Assembly: GCF_013149275.1 (NCBI RefSeq)
Contig: NZ_JABGNA010000022.1
Coordinates: 1-49,273, forward strand
Reading direction: 5' to 3'
From: Mucilaginibacter sp. SG564
GTDB taxonomy: Bacteria > Bacteroidota > Bacteroidia > Sphingobacteriales > Sphingobacteriaceae
DNA: 49,273 bases
Shown: positions 7,240 through 16,702 of the stretch, in pieces
How the letters are laid out: every line of letters begins with the position of its first letter
Position numbering within the stretch: the first letter of the stretch is position 1
Notes under the pieces: generated by a model
Seen by the model: the letters and a program-made list of their open reading frames with translations, nothing else
Databases searched by the model: none
What the model was told of the DNA's origin: nothing
Program-made: the position numbers and the translations under genes

Positions 7240-9270
7240 TTACCTGTTGAGCGGTATCTCGAAGAAGAATGTTGATCCTTTTTCCGGCTCGCTATCCAGC
7301 CAGAGCTTACCATGATGGCGGGTAATGATCTCTTTACTGATATATAAACCGATGCCGAGCCCCGATATGTGGGAAGCCAGTTCCTCAACCCGGTAAAAAC
7401 GGGAGAATATACGTTCCTGGTGCTCTTTCAGAATTCCCATGCCATAATCCTGTACGGATACCCTAACTATATGATGCACCACGGAAATGGTCACATTAAC
7501 CAGTTTTTCGTTGGGCGAGTATTTTATGGCATTGGAAAGCAGGTTAACGATAACCTGTTCTATCCGCTGCTTATCGGCCGAAATGAAGATCTCCTGTTCG
7601 GGATGATGTAATACAATCTGGTGCGTTTTGGTTGAATACTGGATGAGTTCGATAGTTTCCTGTACAACCTGCGTAATGTTAAAGTTGCTAAAAGAAAGGG
7701 GTAGTTGGCCGGTCTCTATTTTTGAAACATCCAGCAGGTCGGATATCAATTCGGATAGTTTTTTAACCTGTAGCAGCGCCTTTTGTAAAAAGGGTTTATT
7801 AAGGTCGGTATCCGGAAGCGTGCGGTTCAATATCTGCAAGTAACCGCTTAAACTGGTTACAGGTGTTTTTAGCTCGTGGCTGGCCAGGCCTATAAACTCT
7901 TCTTTTTTATCATTAAGCTTACTTATTTCCTCGTACAGTTTGGTGTTATCCAACGCTATAGCTGCCTGGGTTGCAACACCCGATACCAGTTGTTCATGTT
8001 CCCTGGTAAATTTGGCTGGTTCCGGATGCCCATAAAACAAGCCACCTATCACCGAACCCGATTTAGAAACTACCGGCACTGCCAGGTAACTCACCACAGG
8101 TAAATGCCCTTGAGGCATACCAAAATGCGGACTATTCTTGCCATATCGCGGATCCTGGGTTATATCATCAGAACGTACTATGCTTTCACCTGTAAAGGTA
8201 GGATGAAAAACGGCTGTATTCCGGGGTATCCCAAAACGTTCAAAAGCTTCCCTTGGCGCTCCTGACAGTGCAAACAACGTATAGGATTCACCATCCTCAT
8301 CAATATTGTTATAAAAAAACGCGCCGAATGCCGCACCGGTTAACCTGGTAGTAGTATCGGTTACTTTTTGCAGGATATCACTCACATCCATCCGCTCCGA
8401 AATAACTTTTCCCAAAGCGTTGAGCACTTCCAGGTTTTCCGCGTAACGTAACAGCCTGGCTTCCGTTTCCTTTTGATGGGCGTTGTTCCTGATCACTTTG
8501 GCGGCCCCTATCACCCGGCCGTTAGTATCCCGGATGGGCGAAACAGATATAGAAACCGGGATCTCCAACCCAGCCTTGGTAACCCGGAAAGTTACATAAT
8601 GCTCCACCTTTTTATTCTTGCGGATCCTTTCCAGAATAAGATCTTCTTCCTCCAGACGATCCTCGGGGATAAGCATGGTAATATGCTTCCCGATAACATC
8701 CTTTTCGGTATAGCCCAGCAATTTTTCTGCCGCAGGGTTCCAGCTGGTAATAACCCCATCCAGGTTTTTACCGATGATGGCATCATCCGATGATTCGACA
8801 ATGGCGGCCAGCTTGGCACTTTTTTCTTCGGCCAGTTTGGCCTCGGTTTGGTCAACAATGGTACCTATAAAGCGCTCGGGCTCCTGTTGTTTATTAAAAT
8901 AGACTTTGCCTTGTGCTCTTAGCCACCTTATCTCGGGCTTATCAAACCTGATGATACGATACGTCATATCATAGCTATGATCGCCAAGTGGATCCATGGC
9001 TTTTTTCATAGCCAGCTCCAGGGCATCCCTATCTGCAGGGTAAATATGCTCCGTAAAAAGTTCAAAATTTATTTCGGCTTCCGGCGGTAAGCCATACAGG
9101 TGTTTACACTCATCAGACCAGGTAAGTTCGCCGGTTAGCGGCTTATAATCCCATGTACCTAAATTAGCAGAAGCAATGGCCATACGTAACCTGGCCTCGC
9201 TTTTTTCGAGTTCGGCTTCACGTTGTTGATACTGTGCAAGCTGCTGCTGTAAATCGGTAAGGCTTTCCAT
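7240..9270 (-). CDS. Cytosolic PAS-PAS-GAF sensor histidine kinase
   Basis: Histidine kinase of 676 residues without signal peptide or membrane segment. In order: short coiled coil (5-30), PAS domain (about 28-145, PAS_3-like with WSDECKHLYGLPPE), second PAS (about 152-265, SSDDAIIGKNLDGVITSWNP), GAF domain (about 290-445) and HisKA with phosphoacceptor His465 in SHELKTP. The HATPase_c domain has N-box NLLSNAIKYSP (576-586), G1 DYGMGI (608-613) and G2 GLGIGL (637-642). All catalytic boxes are intact. No response regulator gene is adjacent, so the partner lies elsewhere. The two PAS domains and GAF domain indicate small-molecule or redox sensing; the signal is unknown. A plausible promoter lies just upstream (9281-9317). 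Confidence 0.92.
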   Translation of the reverse strand: MESLTDLQQQLAQYQQREAELEKSEARLRMAIASANLGTWDYKPLTGELTWSDECKHLYGLPPEAEINFELFTEHIYPADRDALELAMKKAMDPLGDHSYDMTYRIIRFDKPEIRWLRAQGKVYFNKQQEPERFIGTIVDQTEAKLAEEKSAKLAAIVESSDDAIIGKNLDGVITSWNPAAEKLLGYTEKDVIGKHITMLIPEDRLEEEDLILERIRKNKKVEHYVTFRVTKAGLEIPVSISVSPIRDTNGRVIGAAKVIRNNAHQKETEARLLRYAENLEVLNALGKVISERMDVSDILQKVTDTTTRLTGAAFGAFFYNNIDEDGESYTLFALSGAPREAFERFGIPRNTAVFHPTFTGESIVRSDDITQDPRYGKNSPHFGMPQGHLPVVSYLAVPVVSKSGSVIGGLFYGHPEPAKFTREHEQLVSGVATQAAIALDNTKLYEEISKLNDKKEEFIGLASHELKTPVTSLSGYLQILNRTLPDTDLNKPFLQKALLQVKKLSELISDLLDVSKIETGQLPLSFSNFNITQVVQETIELIQYSTKTHQIVLHHPEQEIFISADKQRIEQVIVNLLSNAIKYSPNEKLVNVTISVVHHIVRVSVQDYGMGILKEHQERIFSRFYRVEELASHISGLGIGLYISKEIITRHHGKLWLDSEPEKGSTFFFEIPLNR

Positions 9271-9280
9271 GGTATAGATA

Positions 9281-9317
9281 CAAAACTAAGTTATTGAATT
9301 TTGATTTATGCCAATAA
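9281..9317 (-). promoter_or_regulatory. Possible Bacteroidota -33/-7 promoter for the PAS-GAF kinase
   Basis: Read on the minus strand, TAGTTTTG (9288-9281) fits the -7 consensus TAnnTTTG. An upstream TTATTGG (9317-9311) could serve as the -33 element, though the 20-odd-base spacing is slightly long. Transcription would begin a few bases before the ATG at 9270, giving an almost leaderless mRNA. Pattern match only. Confidence 0.35.
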
Positions 9318-9424
9318 AAACCATAAAAATTGATTATTTTATCATTATTTAATAAACTATTTGCTTAATATGAAAGCAACAAGACAAACGACTTAATTAA
9401 AGAGCAATATTTTTGATGTCTTTT

Positions 9425-9463
9425 TATAAAAAAACCCGGCAGTAAAATTCTTACCGCCGGGTT
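9425..9463 (-). terminator. Rho-independent terminator after susD-like gene
   Basis: AACCCGGC (9433-9440) pairs with GCCGGGTT (9456-9463), and the stem extends inward through AGTAA/TTACC with one mismatch. On the minus strand the stem is followed by a run of T residues (9432 downward). It sits 19 bp past the SusD stop codon at 9482, so it ends the FecR-SusC-SusD transcription unit. Confidence 0.8.
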
Positions 9464-9481
9464 GTTATCAGCTAATAGTTA

Positions 9482-11002
9482 TTATTTATAATCCGGGTTT
9501 TGGATCAGTACGCCCCCGCTCTTGTCAATTTCTGTTTGCGGCAGCGGCCAGTGGTAAAACTTATCTTCAAAATGATAATTGATGAGACTGGTTTTTACCG
9601 CGTTAAGTACCGGCCCGGCAATATGCCATCTTAACAGATCATAATGACGCAGACCTTCAAAAGCCAGCTCAATGCGGCGCTCATGCCTGATCCGCTCGCG
9701 CATCTGATCTTTGTTGTAACCTGCCGGATATGCAGGCATACCTACACGTGCGCGCAGATCAGCCATGGCTTTGTAAACCGTAGCATCCGGACCGGCAACT
9801 TCATTCTGGGCCTCGGCATACATCAGCATCACCTCACCTAAACGTAATATTACGGCGTCTTGCTGGCTCAGGGTCGAGAAGCCATAAGGCATATTATTAG
9901 GCTCAAGGAATTTGATGGTACCATAACCCGTAGGGCGCAGGTTTGACGGGTGGTATACCTTACCCGGACCGAAATAAACCGAATCGGCATATACCGTTTT
10001 TGCCAGCCTTGGATCGCGATTTTTGAACTGGTTCTTGGTATCGGTTAGCGGCGATGTGCCATATGGCAGGCCATCGGTACATTCAAAAGCATCCACCATG
10101 TTTTGCAATGGCGCACAGGCATCATAATCGCCGTAGTACAGATCCCATGGTGTTGTATTATTTGGCGCCAGGAAGTTGATCGAGAAGATGATCTCGGTAT
10201 TATTCTTTTGTGTAGCATCGCGAAAGATGTCTTCAAAATTTGTGCTCAGCTTATACTGCCCCATCAGGTCGAGGCACAAGTCCCTAACCTGTGCAAGCAT
10301 AGCCGGATCAGGGGTGCCATTATTACCAAAACCGGCAAATAACAATACCCGTGCCTTTAAAGCTTTTGCCGATGATGCAGCCGCATGCCCGCCATTGGCG
10401 TAATAGGCAGCGGTGTTCAAATTAGCGATGCTATAGTCCAAATCCGCGGTAATTTGGGTCAATACCTGGGCCGCAGGCACTTTCGGCTGTTTCTGATTGC
10501 TCAGATCAAGCGGCTGCAGTACCAGAGGCACATCGCCATAAATACTGTACAGCTGAAAATAGAAGAAAGCCCTGATAAACCGTACCTCGCCTTCGTACAC
10601 TTTTCTTTGCGCATCAGAGATGTCTGAGCCTTTGTAGTTACCCAGGTTTTGTAAAAACAGGTTTACCCGTGCAATACCTACATAGCTATCGTTATAAATG
10701 CCGGTTTCGTACCCGCCTGTAGTGGGGTTAAAGTTACCCTGAACAAAATCTTTGGAGCTGCCGGAGTTAAACTGGTTGTACCCGTTATCGGTAAAACAAT
10801 CCCTGAAACCCATGCCTACGGCAAATTCTTCGGGCTGCAAAGAAGCGTAAACAGCGGCAAGGGCCTCATCAAAATCGGCTTTTGATTTGTAGAAGGTTGA
10901 TGTGGCTATCTGATCCGCGGGGTTCAGATCAAGCGTTTTTTTACATGCGCCTAAAAACAGCGATGTAATGAATATAGTGGTTATGATAATTCGATTTTTC
11001 AT
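9482..11002 (-). CDS. RagB/SusD family nutrient uptake outer-membrane lipoprotein
   Basis: Surface glycan- or nutrient-binding lipoprotein of 506 residues. The signal peptide ends in the lipobox LGAC with Cys20 as lipidation site. The helical TPR-like SusD core follows (DFDEALAAVYASL, YVGIARVNLFLQNL, GEVRFIRAFFYFQLYSIYGDVPLV). The C-terminal SusD region carries the family hallmark RHERRIELAFEGLRHYDLLRW. Length is normal for the family. Its start lies 10 bp after the stop of the SusC-like gene, so the two form the usual SusCD pair, with SusD acting as the lid of the SusC channel. No glycan-degrading enzyme follows; the unit ends at a terminator. The substrate is unknown and need not be a polysaccharide. 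Confidence 0.96.
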   Translation of the reverse strand: MKNRIIITTIFITSLFLGACKKTLDLNPADQIATSTFYKSKADFDEALAAVYASLQPEEFAVGMGFRDCFTDNGYNQFNSGSSKDFVQGNFNPTTGGYETGIYNDSYVGIARVNLFLQNLGNYKGSDISDAQRKVYEGEVRFIRAFFYFQLYSIYGDVPLVLQPLDLSNQKQPKVPAAQVLTQITADLDYSIANLNTAAYYANGGHAAASSAKALKARVLLFAGFGNNGTPDPAMLAQVRDLCLDLMGQYKLSTNFEDIFRDATQKNNTEIIFSINFLAPNNTTPWDLYYGDYDACAPLQNMVDAFECTDGLPYGTSPLTDTKNQFKNRDPRLAKTVYADSVYFGPGKVYHPSNLRPTGYGTIKFLEPNNMPYGFSTLSQQDAVILRLGEVMLMYAEAQNEVAGPDATVYKAMADLRARVGMPAYPAGYNKDQMRERIRHERRIELAFEGLRHYDLLRWHIAGPVLNAVKTSLINYHFEDKFYHWPLPQTEIDKSGGVLIQNPDYK

Positions 11003-11012
11003 GTGGGGCTAA

Positions 11013-14000
11013 TTATAAAGTAACATTTAAACCAAAGGAGTATATTTTATTTTGCGGATACTGCACCTGGTCGCCGCTGCCATAACGTTCAGGATCAAGC
11101 CCCTTAAACTTGGTTATGGTTATTAAATTATCACCGGCAAAATAAACCCTCAGCCTGTTGATCCCGATCTTTTTGGTGATCTGAGCCGGTAGCGTATACC
11201 CGAATACCAGGTTTTTAAGTCGTAAATAGGAGGCATCCTGCAGGAAGTAACTTGACCGCCTGCCGATCTTATCCGGTGCACTCTGCCCAAAATAAATACG
11301 CGGCATAGTGGTTGACGGATGTTCCGGCGTCCAGGCATTTAACCAGTCGGTGGTTGGCGAAGCACCCTGCACAAACGGAATGGTTCCCCAGCCGGATACG
11401 TATGATTTAACACCATAAACCCCTTGCGCCATAGCCGACAGATCAAACCCTTTAAAGCTGGCACCAATATTAAAGGAGTAATTCAGTTTTGGATAAACAC
11501 CACCAATAATGGTTTTGTCATTCTGGTCAATTTTACCGTCGCCGTTCACATCCTTATATTTCAGATCGCCTGGCAGGGTTGAATCTGAAAACTGCTTTGG
11601 TGAGTTAGCCACCTCTGCTGCCGACTGGAATATACCGATCACCTGCAGCATATAGAATGAATTCCATGGCTGCCCGTTTTGGTTGATAGTATAATCGCCA
11701 ATTTCTGTTTGACCAAACTGTACCAGTTTATTGCGGTTATGGTCAACATTAACACCTACATTATAAGCAAAACCCTTCAAGCCGCCATCTCTGATCACGT
11801 TGTTATAAGAAAGGCCAACCTCAATACCGCGGTTATTTACCACCCCATTATTAATAGTAGGGGCTCCCAGGCCAACGGCTGCGGTAACCTGCGCCTGCCT
11901 TAAAATATCTGATGTGGTTTTATTATACCAATCGGCTGTTAAGCTTAAATTTTTGAAAATGGTTATATCCAAACCAATATCGGTCATGGTAGTGGTTTCC
12001 CATTTAATGGTCGGATTGTTCAGGTTTTGCTGAGCAACGCCTGTTGTAAGGGTGGAGTTATCAAAAGAGTAGTTACCGGTAAAATTCAGCAATGCCTGGT
12101 AGGGGTAATTACCCACGTTTTGGTTACCCAATTGGCCCCATGACCCCCTTAGCTTAAAATTATCAAGCCAGGTAAGGTTGAGCGCTTTTACAAACGGCTC
12201 TTCGGTAGCGCGCCAGCCCGCCGAGAACGAAGGGAACACCCCCCATTTATTGGCGCCATAGAACCTGGAGCTTCCGTCATAACGGATGTTGCCCTCCAGC
12301 AGGTACCGGCCTTTAAAATCATAATCAACACGACCGAAGTACGACATCAAAGCCCATTGGTTTGATGTACCGTAAGCGTTTTGAATGTCTGAGCCGCCGG
12401 CGTTCAGTTCCTGCAGGTCAATGTCGGCAAAGTTTTTACGGTAGCCTTGCAGGTACTGGTATTTACTTTGCTCAACGCTGTAACCAAATTGTGCCTTAAC
12501 GTTATGCCCGTGAAAATTATGCGCATAGTTTAAATAACTGTACAAATTGGTATAAACGGTTTGTTCGTCCTGGTCAGTTAAACCCTTGCCCAGGTCAAGC
12601 GATGTTTGCAGTTGGTTGGTCCTGAAATTGTATTCATCAAGGGTGGCTTTAAAATCCTTGTATTTATCCATGTTAAAATTCACCGCACCCTTGGTGTACC
12701 ATGAAAAATCCTTATTAAACTGTACTTCAAACCAACCCTGTGCATTTACAGCATAATCATTGGTTACTCTTTTGTAGTTCTGATCAAGTACGGCTATCGG
12801 GTTTTTATTGTTATACTCAAAATCATAGGCTTTGTAAGTATAACGCCCGCTGCCATCAGTCAGGTACGGACCATATGTAGGCGCCTGTGACATGGCCGAA
12901 AGGAAAAGGTCCATAGATGAACCATCCCACTGGCTTGGCGACGAAGGGTTACCGGCTACTGCATCTCTTGTACCCGATTTTAACAACACATTGGTACCAA
13001 ACTTGATATGGTCGTTAATTTTTGAAGTTAAGTTGATACGGGCATTGTAACGTTTATAATCAAACCCCCGTTCAATGCCTTGCTGGTTTACATAACCCAA
13101 TGACACGTTATAGGTAGTTTTCTCGTTACCACCGGTAAAGGTAAGGTTATGATTTTGTGTTGGTGCTGTTCTGAATATCAGGCTCAACCAGTCGGTATTC
13201 GGGTAGTGCAGCCTGTCGGTACTGTTACGGTACAGGTCGATCTGATCCTGCGGATAAAGCGAACCCGGATCTGTTGTACCACTGTTGATGCGGGCCTGGT
13301 TAAACAGTTCCATGTATTGGGCTGAATTGGTTACCAGCTTAAACATTTTGGTAGGGCTGTAAAAACCTACGTTACCATCATAGGTAACCGCCATCTGGCC
13401 CGATTTACCTTGTTTGGTAGTGATCAATACCACACCATTGGCAGCTCTTGAACCATATATGGAGGCCGAAGCCGCATCTTTCAGTACGGATACATTGTCG
13501 ATATCGGTTGGGTTAATGTCGCTGAAATTGCCCGGAACACCATCAATCAGGATCAACGGATCGGAACCCGCGCCGCTAAAAGTGCTGTTACCCCGGATAC
13601 GGATAGATACGCTCTCGTTACCAGGTTCGCCCGAGCCAACATTGATCGCTACACCGGGAGCCAGGCCCTGAAGCATAGAGGCCGGATTCACTACCGGGCG
13701 CTTGTTCAGCGTTTCGCCCGTAACAGATGATACGGCACCGGTAAGGTTCACTTTCTTTTGGGTACCGTAACCTACCACCACAATTTCGCTCAGAGCTGAT
13801 GTTTGCTCTTTTAAAGCCACATCAATACGGGTTTGGTTGCCCACCGCTATCTCCTGCGAAACAAAGCCGATAAAACTGAACACCAGAACGGCATTATTAT
13901 CGTTCACCTCTATCTTATAAAAACCGCTCATATCGGTTTGCGCGCCTGTATTTGTACCCTTCACTTTTACGGTAACACCGGGTAGGCCAACACCTTTTTC

Positions 14001-14417
14001 GTCCTTCACCTGGCCGGTTATCGTAATAACCTGTACCGGTTTGGCCACGGCTGGCTTGGGAGTAACTACGATGGTGTTGTTATTCACCACATAGCTAAAT
14101 GGCTGGTTCTGGAAGCATTGCTTTAACACGTCGCTCAGGTCGGCGTTTTGCAGGTGCACATTTACCGGCACCGCCTTTTTAAGCAGTTTGGCATTATAAA
14201 ACACACTGAAGCCGCTTTGCAGGTGAATTTCCTGCAGAGTTTCTACCAGGGAGGCGTTATTTTTATCAAGGCTGATCTTTTGTGCAAATGATGTGGCTGC
14301 GCTCACTTGCAGTATGGTAACCAGGCACAAAAAAAACGACAATTTCATAATCAGAAATAATTTAGATCTAAGGCAGGGCCATTCCCTGCATCTTATTGCA
14401 GCAGATTTTTTATACAT
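11013..14417 (-). CDS. SusC/RagA family TonB-dependent receptor with STN signalling domain
   Basis: Outer-membrane active transporter of 1134 residues. A long N-region leads into a signal peptide whose hydrophobic core starts at Met24 (MKLSFFLCLVTILQVSA); the longer start is kept because related receptors share such extensions. Residues about 50-125 form an STN domain (ISLDKNNASLVETLQEI through NTIVVTPKP), the part that contacts FecR in signal-transducing receptors. Residues about 131-210 are a carboxypeptidase-D-like beta-sandwich. EIVVVGYGTQKKVNLTGAVSSV marks the SusC-specific segment before the plug; the 22-strand barrel ends with the terminal YSFGLNVTL. An STN domain with fecR immediately upstream implies ligand-dependent activation of the divergent ECF sigma factor. 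Substrate unknown. Confidence 0.96.
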   Translation of the reverse strand: MYKKSAAIRCREWPCLRSKLFLIMKLSFFLCLVTILQVSAATSFAQKISLDKNNASLVETLQEIHLQSGFSVFYNAKLLKKAVPVNVHLQNADLSDVLKQCFQNQPFSYVVNNNTIVVTPKPAVAKPVQVITITGQVKDEKGVGLPGVTVKVKGTNTGAQTDMSGFYKIEVNDNNAVLVFSFIGFVSQEIAVGNQTRIDVALKEQTSALSEIVVVGYGTQKKVNLTGAVSSVTGETLNKRPVVNPASMLQGLAPGVAINVGSGEPGNESVSIRIRGNSTFSGAGSDPLILIDGVPGNFSDINPTDIDNVSVLKDAASASIYGSRAANGVVLITTKQGKSGQMAVTYDGNVGFYSPTKMFKLVTNSAQYMELFNQARINSGTTDPGSLYPQDQIDLYRNSTDRLHYPNTDWLSLIFRTAPTQNHNLTFTGGNEKTTYNVSLGYVNQQGIERGFDYKRYNARINLTSKINDHIKFGTNVLLKSGTRDAVAGNPSSPSQWDGSSMDLFLSAMSQAPTYGPYLTDGSGRYTYKAYDFEYNNKNPIAVLDQNYKRVTNDYAVNAQGWFEVQFNKDFSWYTKGAVNFNMDKYKDFKATLDEYNFRTNQLQTSLDLGKGLTDQDEQTVYTNLYSYLNYAHNFHGHNVKAQFGYSVEQSKYQYLQGYRKNFADIDLQELNAGGSDIQNAYGTSNQWALMSYFGRVDYDFKGRYLLEGNIRYDGSSRFYGANKWGVFPSFSAGWRATEEPFVKALNLTWLDNFKLRGSWGQLGNQNVGNYPYQALLNFTGNYSFDNSTLTTGVAQQNLNNPTIKWETTTMTDIGLDITIFKNLSLTADWYNKTTSDILRQAQVTAAVGLGAPTINNGVVNNRGIEVGLSYNNVIRDGGLKGFAYNVGVNVDHNRNKLVQFGQTEIGDYTINQNGQPWNSFYMLQVIGIFQSAAEVANSPKQFSDSTLPGDLKYKDVNGDGKIDQNDKTIIGGVYPKLNYSFNIGASFKGFDLSAMAQGVYGVKSYVSGWGTIPFVQGASPTTDWLNAWTPEHPSTTMPRIYFGQSAPDKIGRRSSYFLQDASYLRLKNLVFGYTLPAQITKKIGINRLRVYFAGDNLITITKFKGLDPERYGSGDQVQYPQNKIYSFGLNVTL

Positions 14418-14490
14418 TTGAATGTTAGGTTAAATAATTGGTTATGAGAAATATGATCATTAATTGCTACCTGACAGCTATTCAAAGCTT

Positions 14491-14524
14491 TATACCAGGG
14501 GCGCTGCGAACGCTCCTGGTTATA
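14491..14524 (-). other. Strong hairpin between fecR and susC
   Basis: TATACCAGGGGCG (14491-14503) pairs with CGCTCCTGGTTATA (14511-14524) around a 7-base loop, with one bulged base and one mismatch. It lies between the FecR stop (14553) and the SusC start (14417). There is no T-run on the minus strand side, so it is not a simple terminator. It could set the relative amounts of FecR and SusC mRNA by processing or partial attenuation; this is inference. Confidence 0.45.
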
Positions 14525-14552
14525 AACAGGTAAACATTATAGGTAAGGAAAG

Positions 14553-15713
14553 TTACTTCATAATGATTACCCTCCTTCCTTCTATCTTATAGTGAATGGA
14601 ACGGGTAAGTACCATCACATCCAGCAACTCATTTATACTTTTGTACTTGGATATAGTACCACCAAATTCATTCTTTTTCACCTCTTCATCGCGGTATTCC
14701 ACATCAACATCATACCAGCGGCCTACTTGTTTCATCACTTCGGTGATATTCAGATCATGGAATATAAACAGTCCGTTTTTCCAGGCCATAGTTTGCTGTA
14801 TATCGGCAGGGCTCACTTTGATGGCAGCTCCGTTAACCGCATTGCCCTGTTGCCCGGGCGCCAGCATTACCGCCGAAGCGCCGCTGCTCATCTGCACCGA
14901 ACCTTCCAGCAGCGTAGTAGTTACATTATTGTTATCGCCGTAAGCGTTGATATTAAAATGGGTACCAAACACCTGTACCTTTGTGCTATTGGCCTGTACA
15001 ATAAATGGTTTAGCCTTATTTTTAGCTACCTCAAAATAAGCCTCGCCGCTTAGTTCAACTTCGCGGGTTGCACCGGTAAAGGCCTGCGGAAACTTAATGG
15101 ACGAAGCCGCGTTGAGCCAAACCCGGGTACCATCTTCCAGTACTACCTGGTACTGCCCGCCCCTTGGTGTGGTGATGGTATTAAACTCGGGCGTTGCAGC
15201 CGTATTGTTGTTTGTATTGGTAAAATGATATACCAGCATACCATTCCCGGTTTTACTTACAGTAACCCCGGGTCTGGTTGCCAGCTTGCCGTTTTTGGCA
15301 TCATCAAGCACAATGCGCGAGCCATTGGCCAAAGTTAAATAGGCTTTATTGCCGCCGGGTAATATAGGCGGCTGAACTTTATTTGTCAGTTTTACAGTAC
15401 CAGTTTCGTGATTTTTTTTACGCTGGATAAAAAATATCCCCGCGAATAGCACCGCCACAAAAACCGCGGCAACCTGCAGCCAGCGGTATCTGGCCACCTT
15501 ACGCCGCGGCAATTGAACTACTTTGCGGTTATCGTTTAATCGCTGCCATATACGGGTACGCACATCTTCTTCCCTCACCTGGTCATCATCCCAGCCTTCA
15601 TCAGCCAATGTCATTTCATCGCGGTATGTATCCAGCAGTTTTTTTTCGTCGGCTGTACATTGTCCGCTCATGTACTTTTCGTACAAAGCAAGGAATTCGT
15701 CTTTGGTTATCAT
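14553..15713 (-). CDS. FecR family anti-sigma protein
   Basis: Inner-membrane anti-sigma regulator of 386 residues. The cytoplasmic N-terminus (about 1-80) binds sigma. A single membrane segment spans about 82-100 (WLQVAAVFVAVLFAGIFFI). The periplasmic FecR domain (about 185-285) contains TPRGGQYQVVLEDGTRVWLNAASS and the FEVAKNKAKPFIVQ motif. The C-terminal DUF4974 domain (about 310-386) carries FHDLNITEVMKQVGRWYDVDVEY and resembles the STN fold, for contact with the receptor. The gene precedes susC by 135 bp on the same strand. Unusually, its sigma factor is on the opposite strand, 139 bp away, rather than directly upstream in the same operon. Confidence 0.96.
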   Translation of the reverse strand: MITKDEFLALYEKYMSGQCTADEKKLLDTYRDEMTLADEGWDDDQVREEDVRTRIWQRLNDNRKVVQLPRRKVARYRWLQVAAVFVAVLFAGIFFIQRKKNHETGTVKLTNKVQPPILPGGNKAYLTLANGSRIVLDDAKNGKLATRPGVTVSKTGNGMLVYHFTNTNNNTAATPEFNTITTPRGGQYQVVLEDGTRVWLNAASSIKFPQAFTGATREVELSGEAYFEVAKNKAKPFIVQANSTKVQVFGTHFNINAYGDNNNVTTTLLEGSVQMSSGASAVMLAPGQQGNAVNGAAIKVSPADIQQTMAWKNGLFIFHDLNITEVMKQVGRWYDVDVEYRDEEVKKNEFGGTISKYKSINELLDVMVLTRSIHYKIEGRRVIIMK

Positions 15714-15852
15714 TGGGCTACAATAGCAGGTTTATACCTTGTTAGTGTAAATTTTATATAGACACACACATTAATTTTTAATTTTTTTTTCAACCGGCAG
15801 TTAATTGTGGATTTATTTGGCTGGCTTTTCCTAATTTTATCCAACCAGTTGT

Positions 15853-16434
15853 ATGCACAATCCCCCGATTAATGACTCTGAGCTGTGGCTTGCCATCCGT
15901 AATGATGACGAACAAGCATTTGCCGCACTTTTTGACCGGTACTGGATACGGTTGTATAAAACGGCGCTGCGATATCTGAAAGACCGCGAAGCCAGCGAAG
16001 AAGCCGTGCATGATGTGTTCCTGAATATCTGGAACAGGAGGCATGAGCTCGAGATCGAATCATTTCCCAATTTTTTATTGACCGCTATCCGCTACCAGGT
16101 TTATAACCGCATGCGGGCCGTAAAATCGCCGGTTGTTTTAACCATAACCGACGCGGAGATTAGCGAACTACTGGATCATAATGCCGGTGAAAGCCGCATC
16201 AAAGACCAGGAGCTATTGCATGAATTGGGGCAATACCTGGAGCAATTACCCAAACGCTGCCAGGAAATTTTCCAGATGAGCCGCATTGACCATCTCTCCA
16301 ACCAGGAAATAGCCGGCCGGCTGGGTATCTCCAAACGCACAGTCGAAAACCAGATCACCATGGCACTCAAACACCTGCGGGTTTGTTTAAAACACGCATC
16401 GGTTATGGTGGCGTGGTGGTATATTTTTAAATAG
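15853..16434 (+). CDS. ECF RNA polymerase sigma factor (Bacteroides expansion type)
   Basis: Sigma-70 family ECF factor of 193 residues. Region 2 runs from DEQAFAALFDRYWIRLYKTALRYLKD to EEAVHDVFLNIWNRR and contains the core-binding and -10 recognition helices. Region 4 is PKRCQEIFQMSRIDHLSNQEIAGRLGISKRTVENQITMALKHLR. The extended C-terminus is hydrophobic. The layout matches the Bacteroides expansion family of ECF sigmas that pair with FecR and SusC. It is divergent from fecR with a 139-bp shared upstream region, so it probably drives its partner operon across that gap. The usual arrangement is sigma directly upstream of fecR on the same strand, which makes this inversion notable. Activity should be held by FecR and released by ligand-loaded SusC. 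Confidence 0.95.
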   Translation: MHNPPINDSELWLAIRNDDEQAFAALFDRYWIRLYKTALRYLKDREASEEAVHDVFLNIWNRRHELEIESFPNFLLTAIRYQVYNRMRAVKSPVVLTITDAEISELLDHNAGESRIKDQELLHELGQYLEQLPKRCQEIFQMSRIDHLSNQEIAGRLGISKRTVENQITMALKHLRVCLKHASVMVAWWYIFK

Positions 16435-16502
16435 GATTACCTGATGTATTTTGCTGTGGAGACTCACGATAGCCGCTGAGGAAGGCCGCATCTTTCCACC
16501 TC

Positions 16503-16595
16503 CGCGTCATTGCGAGGAGGAACGACGTGGCAATCCCCGATATGCAGAGCGTCTCTGTAAGTAGGGGATTGCCACGCTGCGCTCGCAATGACGCG
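16503..16595. repeat. Palindromic interspersed repeat, copy 1 (CGCGTCATTGCGA family)
   Basis: CGCGTCATTGCGA (16503-16515) is the exact inverse of TCGCAATGACGCG (16583-16595). Inner arms CGTGGCAATCCCC (16526-16538) and GGGGATTGCCACG (16564-16576) also pair exactly, giving a long hairpin. A close copy lies at 30565-30661. It fills most of the gap between the sigma gene and the next gene. Confidence 0.85.
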
Positions 16596-16702
16596 TGAAG
16601 GGATAGTACAAAAACAACTGGGCTACCCCATATTCAAAATGCCGAACACGATCCAAATTGCGTCAGGCCTCCAATTTCCAGTTCTTTTCAGCATACAAGC
16701 GC

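Noticed and set aside
7020..7388. Minus-strand ORF of 122 codons overlapping the kinase 3' end
   Set aside because: It covers the repeat region and is out of frame with the kinase; composition is repeat-derived.
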